Assembly (NCBI GenBank): GCA_024277555.1
Contig: JAJRUY010000217.1
Coordinates: 1 to 6,200, forward strand
Source: Gammaproteobacteria bacterium
GTDB lineage: Bacteria > Pseudomonadota > Gammaproteobacteria > Chromatiales > Chromatiaceae
Direction: 5' to 3'
Length of the DNA stretch: 6,200 nucleotides
This document shows, piece by piece, positions 1 to 4,626 of the stretch. How positions within the stretch are numbered: the first letter of the stretch is position 1; each line of letters starts with the position of its first letter. Made by a program: the position numbers and the translations under genes. Under the pieces are notes generated by a model. That model searched no databases and had not been told where the DNA came from. It worked only from the letters and a program-made list of their open reading frames with translations.

Positions 1-255
1 CTGTCACAAATCACCAATGTTGGCCCAAATATGGGACAGGACTATATTATCGATTCTTTCATGGTGGTGGTTTTTGGAGGAGTGGGAAATCTATGGGGAA
101 CGCTGATCAGCGGCTTTTCTCTGGGTATAGCCAATAAATTTATGGAGCCTTGGGCTGGTGCGGTGCTGGCAAAAATACTGGTGCTGGTTTTTATCATTCT
201 TTTCATTCAGAAACGACCACGTGGCCTGTTTCCGCAAAAAGGCCGTACGACGTAA
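1..255 (+). CDS. urtB: Urea ABC transporter permease UrtB, C-terminal part (5' truncated by window)
   Basis: The reading frame is open from base 1 and ends at TAA 253-255, giving the last 84 residues of a branched-chain-amino-acid-type (LivH family) inner-membrane permease. UrtB pairs with UrtC to form the channel through which urea, delivered by the periplasmic protein UrtA, crosses the membrane. Visible landmarks are the conserved segment DSFMVVVFGGVGNLWGT (fragment residues 18-34), a hydrophobic helix continuing to about residue 45, the stretch MEPWAGAVLAKILVLVFIILF (two overlapping pieces, residues 48-69) forming the last helix, and the family-typical basic tail RPRGLF (72-77). The EPWAGAVLAK motif is what distinguishes UrtB from ordinary LivH proteins. 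An internal ATG at 31 is not a start, because the conserved sequence continues upstream of it. urtC follows after 21 bases. Confidence 0.95.
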   Translation: MSQITNVGPNMGQDYIIDSFMVVVFGGVGNLWGTLISGFSLGIANKFMEPWAGAVLAKILVLVFIILFIQKRPRGLFPQKGRTT

Positions 256-262
256 TCGTAAC

Positions 263-268
263 GGGAGG
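263..268 (+). promoter_or_regulatory. Ribosome binding site fixing the GTG start of urtC
   Basis: GGGAGG lies 8 bases before GTG 277. It is the strongest Shine-Dalgarno-like match nearby and supports a non-ATG start for urtC. Confidence 0.7.
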
Positions 269-276
269 CTTGCACT

Positions 277-1359
277 GTGTTTTACTTGTTGAAAGGCGAC
301 CGTGGCGGACAGATATTATTGCTGTTGTTGAGCATCGCTGTAGTGCTCATCCCCATTTTTAACCTGGCGGTGCCGGAAGGTCATGCCCTGCATGTTTCAA
401 CCTTTACCGTAACCCTGCTGGGAAAGTATCTGGCCTTTGCGTTGCTGGCTGTCGCTGTCGACCTGGTTTGGGGTTACATGGGAATCCTCAGTCTGGGGCA
501 TGGTGCGTTTTTTGCGCTTGGCGGCTATGCCATGGGCATGTACCTGATGCTGCAAATTGGTGACCGAGGGGTTTATGGGAACCCGGATCTGCCCGATTTC
601 ATGGTGTTTCTGAATTGGGAACAAATACCCTGGTTCTGGAAGGGCTTCGATAACTTCTGGTTTGCCATGATTATGGTTGCTTTGGTGCCCGGGTTGCTGG
701 CCTTTGTGTTTGGTGCCCTGGCGTTCCGCTCGCGTGTCACAGGTGTGTATCTGTCCATCATGACCCAGGCGCTGACCTATGCCTTGATGCTGGCGTTTTT
801 CCGTAATGAAATGGGCTTTGGCGGCAACAATGGCTTGACTGACTTCAAGGATATTCTGGGATTCAGCCTGCAATCTGACAACACCCGGGTGGCGTTGTTT
901 ATCGCCTCGGCAGTGGCGTTGGGTCTGGGGTATCTGGCTTGCCGGGCGATCGTGGTTTCCCGGCTGGGGAAGGTTATGGTAGCCATACGCGACACAGAAG
1001 ACCGGGTGCGATTTATCGGCTATCGCGTGGATCGCATCAAGCTGGCTATTTTTACGTTCTCTGCGGTGCTGGCGGGAATTGCTGGTGCTCTGTATGTCCC
1101 GCAAGTGGGTATCATCAATCCGGGAGAGTTTTCTCCCCTGCGTTCAATAGAGTTGGTGGTGTGGGTTGCCATCGGTGGGCGGGCAACCTTGTATGGAGCC
1201 GTGCTGGGCGCATTCATTGTGAACTATTCCAAGACCTATTTGACTGGTGCGGCTCCCGAGGTGTGGCTGTTTGCCCTGGGGGCCTTGTTCGTGCTGGTTA
1301 CACTCTATCTGCCCAACGGCCTGGCCGGGCTGCGGAAGAAGAAGGAAGCCACAGTATGA
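277..1359 (+). CDS. urtC: Urea ABC transporter permease UrtC
   Basis: This 360-residue LivM-family inner-membrane permease is the partner of UrtB in the urea importer. It has about eight or nine hydrophobic segments (roughly residues 12-30, 50-66, 72-92, 128-150, 155-175, 205-226, 255-273, 292-312 and 328-347). The LivM/UrtC signature GILSLGHGAFFALGGYAMGM is at 69-88. The cytoplasmic coupling loop that docks on the ATPases is seen as SRLGKVMVAIRDTEDRVRFIGY (residues 228-249, in two adjoining pieces SRLGKVMVAIRD and TEDRVRFIGY). The hydrophilic insert around 93-127 (GNPDLPDF, NWEQIPWFW) is characteristic of UrtC rather than of LivM from amino-acid systems. The start is GTG 277, with GGGAGG 8 bases upstream. 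The C-terminus is a short basic tail (LRKKKEATV). The TGA stop overlaps the ATG of urtD (ATGA, 1356-1359), so the two are probably translationally coupled. Family identity is secure; helix boundaries are estimates by eye. Confidence 0.96.
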   Translation: MFYLLKGDRGGQILLLLLSIAVVLIPIFNLAVPEGHALHVSTFTVTLLGKYLAFALLAVAVDLVWGYMGILSLGHGAFFALGGYAMGMYLMLQIGDRGVYGNPDLPDFMVFLNWEQIPWFWKGFDNFWFAMIMVALVPGLLAFVFGALAFRSRVTGVYLSIMTQALTYALMLAFFRNEMGFGGNNGLTDFKDILGFSLQSDNTRVALFIASAVALGLGYLACRAIVVSRLGKVMVAIRDTEDRVRFIGYRVDRIKLAIFTFSAVLAGIAGALYVPQVGIINPGEFSPLRSIELVVWVAIGGRATLYGAVLGAFIVNYSKTYLTGAAPEVWLFALGALFVLVTLYLPNGLAGLRKKKEATV

Positions 1360-2186
1360 GCGTCTTGGAGAATCTACGGCAAACCTTCCGCCGCGATCAG
1401 GTTTTCGATTTTGTCAACAAGCAGGATTACTCCCAGGTGGATACCAGCCACGGGCTGATTCTTTATGTGGAAGATGTCAGCGTTTCCTTTGACGGGTTCA
1501 AGGCCATCAATGAGCTGAATTTCTATATCGAAGTGGGTGAGCTGCGCTGCATGATAGGCCCGAATGGTGCGGGCAAAACCACCATGATGGATATTATCAC
1601 CGGCAAAACCAGTCCGGATAAAGGCAGTGTCTGGTTCGGACAGAATATCAATCTGCTGAAAATGACCGAGCCCGAGATCGCCCAGGCCGGCGTGGGGCGG
1701 AAGTTCCAGAAGCCCACGGTGTTTGAGCATCATAATATATTCGAAAATCTGGAAATGGCCATGGCTGGCGACAAGAGTGTCTGGTCGACCTTCAGGGCTC
1801 GGCTTTCCAGTGAGCAACATGACCGGATTACCAGTGTCATGGAAACCATCGGTCTGAGCGATTGCGCCAAACAACGTGCCGGCGCCTTGTCTCATGGCCA
1901 GAAACAGTGGCTGGAAATCGGTATGCTGCTGATGCAAAACCCGAAGTTGCTGCTGGTCGATGAACCAGTCGCAGGCATGACGCACCAGGAAATGGACAAG
2001 ACAGGAGAGCTGTTGACCTCCCTGGCAGGAGAGCACTCGGTGGTGGTGGTCGAGCATGATATGGATTTTGTCCGCTCCATTGCAAAAAAAGTCAGTGTAT
2101 TGCACCAGGGAAGCATTCTGGCGGAGGGGAGCATGGATGAAGTACAGAACAACCAGCGCGTAATTGAGGTGTATCTTGGAGAGTGA
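1356..2186 (+). CDS. urtD: Urea ABC transporter ATP-binding protein UrtD
   Basis: This 276-residue cytoplasmic ATPase (LivG family) powers urea import together with UrtE. Motifs in order are Walker A GPNGAGKTT (68-76), the Q-loop at Gln118 in RKFQKPTVFE, signature LSHGQKQWLE (178-187), Walker B LLLVDEPVAGM (198-208, catalytic Glu203), and the switch histidine His234 in VVVEHDMDF. The His in place of the first Gly of LSGGQ fits my recollection of UrtD proteins (LSHGQKQWLE), so it is probably not a lesion. About 35 residues precede the ABC domain, which opens at LYVEDVSVSFDGFKAINEL. This N-terminal arm (RDQVFDFVNKQ... VDTSHG) looks like that of other gammaproteobacterial UrtD proteins as I recall them. 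The ATG lies inside the urtC stop, with AGGA (1343-1346) 9 bases upstream. An open frame extends leftward to 939, but that part overlaps urtC and looks nothing like an ABC protein. Confidence 0.96.
   Translation: MSVLENLRQTFRRDQVFDFVNKQDYSQVDTSHGLILYVEDVSVSFDGFKAINELNFYIEVGELRCMIGPNGAGKTTMMDIITGKTSPDKGSVWFGQNINLLKMTEPEIAQAGVGRKFQKPTVFEHHNIFENLEMAMAGDKSVWSTFRARLSSEQHDRITSVMETIGLSDCAKQRAGALSHGQKQWLEIGMLLMQNPKLLLVDEPVAGMTHQEMDKTGELLTSLAGEHSVVVVEHDMDFVRSIAKKVSVLHQGSILAEGSMDEVQNNQRVIEVYLGE
2178..2183 (+). promoter_or_regulatory. Ribosome binding site supporting the TTG start of urtE
   Basis: GGAGAG lies at the end of urtD, 7 bases before TTG 2191. It supports TTG 2191 (protein beginning MLQVNKLNQYYG, as UrtE proteins usually begin) over the alternative TTG codons at 2164 and 2176. 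TTG 2194 is one codon further on and cannot be excluded. Confidence 0.6.
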
Positions 2187-2190
2187 AACC

Positions 2191-2886
2191 TTGTTGCAGG
2201 TCAACAAGCTGAACCAGTATTATGGAGAAAGCCATACCCTTTGGGATCTGGATCTATCCGTGATTCAAGGCAAATGCACCTGCCTGATGGGGCGCAATGG
2301 GGTCGGGAAAACCACCCTGTTGCAGTGCATCATGGGTTTGCAGGCGGTTAAAAGCGGCAGTATGGTTTTTGATGGTGTCGAGATACAAAAGGAAATTGCG
2401 GAAAAACGCGCCGGGCTGGGTATCGGCTATGTACCCCAGGGGCGGCAGATCTTTCCGCAGCTGAGCGTAGGTGAAAATCTGGAGCTGGGCTTGTTTGCGC
2501 GCAAGGACAAGAGAAAGAAAGTACCCGACTTTATTTTCGATCTGTTTCCTGTACTCAAGGAAATGATCTCCCGCCGTGGCGGCGACCTTTCCGGCGGGCA
2601 GCAACAACAGCTTGCCATCGGTCGAGCTCTGGTGATCGATCCCAAGATGTTGATCCTGGATGAGCCAACAGAAGGTATACAGCCAAACATCGTGCATCAG
2701 ATTGGCGACATCATCATGCAGCTGAACCGTGAAATGGGGATTACCGTTCTGCTGGTAGAGCAAAAGCTTCCATTTGCCAGGCGGGTTGGGGATCATTTTT
2801 GCATTATGGAACGAGGAAAAAATGTCGCCACCGGAGATATGGCGGATCTAAGTGATAACATAGTGCAGCAGTTCTTAACCGTGTAA
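2191..2886 (+). CDS. urtE: Urea ABC transporter ATP-binding protein UrtE
   Basis: This is the second ATPase (LivF family) of the urea importer, 231 residues from TTG 2191, which matches the usual UrtE length of about 230. Motifs are Walker A GRNGVGKTT (34-42), the Q-loop at Gln83 in YVPQGRQIFP, signature LSGGQQQQLAIGRAL (133-147), and Walker B MLILDEPTEGIQPN (153-166, catalytic Glu158). The switch position reads VEQKLPF, with Gln191 where most ABC ATPases have His; LivF-type proteins commonly have VEQ here. The segments QYYGESHTLWDLDL near the start and DEPTEGIQPNIV are characteristic of UrtE. No in-frame ATG exists near the conserved N-terminus, so a TTG start is required. TTG 2191 has the best-placed ribosome binding site and lies 4 bases after the urtD stop. 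A longer form from TTG 2164 or 2176 would add 9 or 5 residues. The gene ends at TAA 2884-2886, 15 bases before the next gene. Confidence 0.94.
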   Translation: MLQVNKLNQYYGESHTLWDLDLSVIQGKCTCLMGRNGVGKTTLLQCIMGLQAVKSGSMVFDGVEIQKEIAEKRAGLGIGYVPQGRQIFPQLSVGENLELGLFARKDKRKKVPDFIFDLFPVLKEMISRRGGDLSGGQQQQLAIGRALVIDPKMLILDEPTEGIQPNIVHQIGDIIMQLNREMGITVLLVEQKLPFARRVGDHFCIMERGKNVATGDMADLSDNIVQQFLTV

Positions 2887-2901
2887 CAACGAGGATATAC
2901 C

Positions 2902-3114
2902 ATGCCAAAACCGATCATTTCTCTAACCATGCTTGCCTTGCTCACCAGTACAAACGCTGCATTTGCCCATGTTGGTATGGAGCATTCTTCATGGCTGCAC
3001 ATGGTGGCTCATGTTGCCGTGGCGGCAGCTGTGGGCATAGTGGTTGTTGGTGCAGGTCGCTATTTTCTTCGCAACAGATCAAGAGCACAGTGTCCCCGCT
3101 CACAAGGCAAATAG
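2902..3114 (+). CDS. Small secreted-N-terminus, single-helix membrane protein of unknown function
   Basis: I do not recognise this 70-residue protein as a named family. It starts at ATG 2902, with GAGG (2891-2894) 7 bases upstream, and is separated from urtE by only 15 bases, so it is very likely translated. Residues 1-22 look like a cleavable signal peptide: a Lys near the start, a hydrophobic core ISLTMLALLTSTNAA, and an A-F-A cleavage motif ending at Ala22. The mature N-terminus would carry four histidines spaced regularly (His23, His27, His33, His37; two HxxxH pairs). One hydrophobic helix follows (about 36-53), then a basic tail (Arg53, Arg57, Arg59, Arg61), predicting a periplasmic His-bearing N-terminus and a cytoplasmic C-terminus. 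The His-rich start after the signal loosely recalls HupE/UreJ nickel permeases, but those have several helices and this has one. Its place between urea transporter and urease genes suggests a link to urea or nickel handling. That is inference only. Its last 25 bases overlap the proposed start of ureD. Confidence 0.75.
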   Translation: MPKPIISLTMLALLTSTNAAFAHVGMEHSSWLHMVAHVAVAAAVGIVVVGAGRYFLRNRSRAQCPRSQGK

Positions 3115-3956
3115 AACGCCCGGTGCCTTGCGTTGAAGCCGGCTTTGGCTGGAAAGCAGAGCTGAATCTGGGTTTCAAAAAGAAGCTTGATCACACTGTT
3201 CTGAGCAGCCGCACACAATCAGGCCCATTAACTGTACAGAGGCCTTTTTACCCGGAAAAAGAAGTCTGCCATCTTTATTTGTTACACCCCCCTGGTGGCG
3301 TAGTTGGTGGTGATGAGTTGCATATTAATGTGGGGCTGGAAGCTGGTGCCAGCGTGTTGCTGACCACGCCCGGCGCCACCAAATTTTATCGCAGCACGGG
3401 AGCGCTGGCGCAGCAGGTTCAAACTCTGTCCGTAGCGGATGGCTGCGCCCTGGAATGGCTGCCACAGGAAAATATTTTCTTTGACCAGACATACAGCCAT
3501 TTGTGCACCCGCATCCTCCTGGAGGAAACAGCCCGATTTATCGGCTGGGAAATAAATTGCTATGGCAGGCCTGCATCGAAGGATCTGTTTACAAATGGCC
3601 AGGTCAGGACGCGGCTGGAGGTGGTTCGAAATGGAATGCCCCTGCTGCTGGATCAATTGCTGGTAGAAGATACCGTTGCCCTGAAAAGCCCTGGCAGCTT
3701 CAACGGCAATTCCTGTTTTGGAACCTTGATTGCAACACCCGTAAGCCCCCGCTTGCTGGATATGGTGCGCTCCATTGTCAGTGGCCGGGACAATCGCCAG
3801 CTCGTTGGCTTGAGCTTGCTGGACGACTTGTTGGTGGTGCGCTGTCTGGGGCATTATTCCGAGAGCATTGCAAATACCCTCAGAAGCATCTGGGCTGCCT
3901 TGCGACCGGAACTGCTGGAAAGAGAAGCATGTCATCCGCGCATTTGGCTAACCTGA
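3090..3956 (+). CDS. ureD: Urease accessory protein UreD (nickel-insertion chaperone)
   Basis: UreD binds the urease apoprotein and, with UreF and UreG, allows nickel insertion and lysine carbamylation in the active site. With the GTG start at 3090 the protein is 288 residues, within the normal range. Conserved blocks are WKAELNLGF (21-29), GPLTVQRPFYPE (45-56), CHLYLLHPPGGVVGGDEL (60-77), LLTTPGATKFYRS (90-102), LEWLPQENIFFD (121-132), ARFIGWEI (148-155), and the C-terminal PRIWLT (283-288), a typical UreD ending. The start is uncertain. GTG 3090 has only a weak AAGAG 4 bases upstream and overlaps the preceding small gene by 25 bases, suggesting coupling. GTG 3123 (277 residues, 8 bases after the small gene's stop) is possible. 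ATG 2991 has a good TGGAG 8 bases upstream but would add 33 residues, many Cys and Gly, that read as an out-of-frame copy of the small gene. TGA 3954-3956 ends the gene 48 bases before ureA. Confidence 0.95.
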   Translation: MSPLTRQIERPVPCVEAGFGWKAELNLGFKKKLDHTVLSSRTQSGPLTVQRPFYPEKEVCHLYLLHPPGGVVGGDELHINVGLEAGASVLLTTPGATKFYRSTGALAQQVQTLSVADGCALEWLPQENIFFDQTYSHLCTRILLEETARFIGWEINCYGRPASKDLFTNGQVRTRLEVVRNGMPLLLDQLLVEDTVALKSPGSFNGNSCFGTLIATPVSPRLLDMVRSIVSGRDNRQLVGLSLLDDLLVVRCLGHYSESIANTLRSIWAALRPELLEREACHPRIWLT

Positions 3957-3971
3957 GTGCCAGTGCACTCA
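3954..3971 (+). other. Short hairpin at the ureD stop / ureD-ureA gap
   Basis: TGAGTGC and GCACTCA form a perfect 7-bp inverted repeat around a 4-base loop CAGT, and the left arm begins with the ureD stop codon. The following bases (ATTCCTGATCCTTTAATTTA) are A/T-rich but lack an uninterrupted T run, so this is not a convincing terminator. It occupies the largest intergenic gap in the window. It could affect mRNA stability or processing between the chaperone gene and the structural-subunit genes, or be chance. Confidence 0.4.
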
Positions 3972-4004
3972 TTCCTGATCCTTTAATTTAACAGGTAGTG
4001 ATAC

Positions 4005-4307
4005 ATGGACCTGACACCGAGAGAAAAAGACAAACTACTGATTTTTACCGCTGCACTACTTGCAGAGCGGCGCAAGGCTCGTGGTGTAAAACTGAATCAT
4101 CCCGAAGCCATTGCTTATATCAGCGCAGCCATCATGGAAGGCGCTCGGGATGGCATGACGGTCGCAGAACTGATGAGCCATGGGCGAACCCTGCTTACTC
4201 GTGACGATGTAATGGATGGCATAGCAGAAATGATCCATGACGTGCAGGTGGAAGCTACTTTTCCTGATGGGAGCAAGCTGGTCACCGTTCATAACCCCAT
4301 AGTTTAG
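4005..4307 (+). CDS. ureA: Urease gamma subunit UreA
   Basis: This is the smallest urease structural subunit, exactly 100 residues, the standard length for UreA encoded as a separate gene. It packs with UreB and UreC into the cytoplasmic (UreABC)3 enzyme and does not itself carry the nickel site. Near-invariant family blocks are visible from end to end: MDLTPREKDKLLIFTAALLA (1-20), ERRKARGVKLNHPEAIAYIS (21-40), a MEGARDGMTVAELM segment (44-57), LLTRDDVMDGIAEMI (63-77) and VQVEATFPDGSKLVTVHNPI (80-99). The start is ATG 4005, with AGGT (3993-3996) 8 bases upstream. ureB follows after 10 bases, with its ribosome binding site overlapping the ureA stop. The protein is neither fused to UreB nor truncated. 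Confidence 0.98.
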   Translation: MDLTPREKDKLLIFTAALLAERRKARGVKLNHPEAIAYISAAIMEGARDGMTVAELMSHGRTLLTRDDVMDGIAEMIHDVQVEATFPDGSKLVTVHNPIV

Positions 4308-4317
4308 GAGATCGCAA

Positions 4318-4626
4318 ATGATTCCTGGAGAAATGATCGTAGCAGCCGGAGATATCGAGCTGAATCAGGGAAGGGAGGTGCTGCGCCTCGAGGTTGCGAA
4401 CACAGGTGACCGCCCCATACAGGTCGGTTCGCATTATCACTTTTATGAAACCAATCATGCATTGCAGTTCGAACGTGACAGAGCCAGGGGCTTTCGGCTG
4501 GATATAGCAGCCGGAACAGCAGTGCGATTCGAGCCCGGTCAAATGCGCACCGTAACCCTGGTTGCTTTTGCCGGTGAGCGCAAAATCTATGGTTTCAATG
4601 CGGAAATCATGGGGGCATTGGAATGA
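4318..4626 (+). CDS. ureB: Urease beta subunit UreB
   Basis: This second urease structural subunit has 102 residues, a normal length for separate bacterial UreB. It bridges UreA and UreC in the trimer of trimers and is non-catalytic. Typical family sequence is present: MIPGEMIVAAGDIELNQGRE (1-20), LEVANTGDRPIQVGSHYHF (24-42), the YETNHALQF segment (43-51), RLDIAAGTAVRFEPGQMRTV (60-79), and AGERKIYGFNAEIMGALE at the C-terminus. The start is ATG 4318, preceded at 7 bases by AGGAG (4306-4310), which shares bases with the ureA TAG stop. The TGA stop overlaps the ureC ATG (ATGA, 4623-4626), so beta and alpha subunit translation is probably coupled. No acetyltransferase gene lies between ureA and ureB. 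Confidence 0.98.
   Translation: MIPGEMIVAAGDIELNQGREVLRLEVANTGDRPIQVGSHYHFYETNHALQFERDRARGFRLDIAAGTAVRFEPGQMRTVTLVAFAGERKIYGFNAEIMGALE

Noticed and set aside
397..1104. Minus-strand open frame of 235 codons opposite urtC
   Set aside because: It is Gln/His/Arg-rich with no domain or convincing start context, and is the complement of hydrophobic permease codons.
939..1355. Leftward extension of the urtD frame, possibly a longer UrtD or a fused gene
   Set aside because: It overlaps conserved urtC sequence in another frame, and the extra residues have no ABC or other domain character. ATG 1356 with AGGA upstream is the natural start.
2084..2090. Run of seven A in urtD (others: seven T at 5936-5942 and seven A at 6183-6189 in ureC) as possible programmed frameshift or sequencing error
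   Set aside because: The conserved protein sequence continues in the same frame on both sides of the first two runs, and the third fits the UreC family up to the window edge. No frameshift is needed.
1374..2207. Minus-strand open frame of 277 codons opposite urtD
   Set aside because: It lies almost wholly opposite a clearly real ABC ATPase gene and its translation (His/Gln-rich, no recognisable domain) looks like an antisense shadow.
2902..3114. Assigning the small gene as ureJ/hupE nickel permease
   Set aside because: The His-containing start after a signal peptide is reminiscent of that family, but HupE/UreJ proteins have several helices and about 200 residues. This protein has one helix and 70 residues, and no frame continues the missing part.
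3282..3935. Minus-strand open frame of 217 codons opposite ureD
   Set aside because: It mirrors the strongly conserved UreD coding sequence and has no recognisable protein features.
3957..4004. Rho-independent terminator or separate ureA promoter in the ureD-ureA gap
   Set aside because: The hairpin is short and not followed by a T run, and no credible -35/-10 pair with proper spacing is visible.
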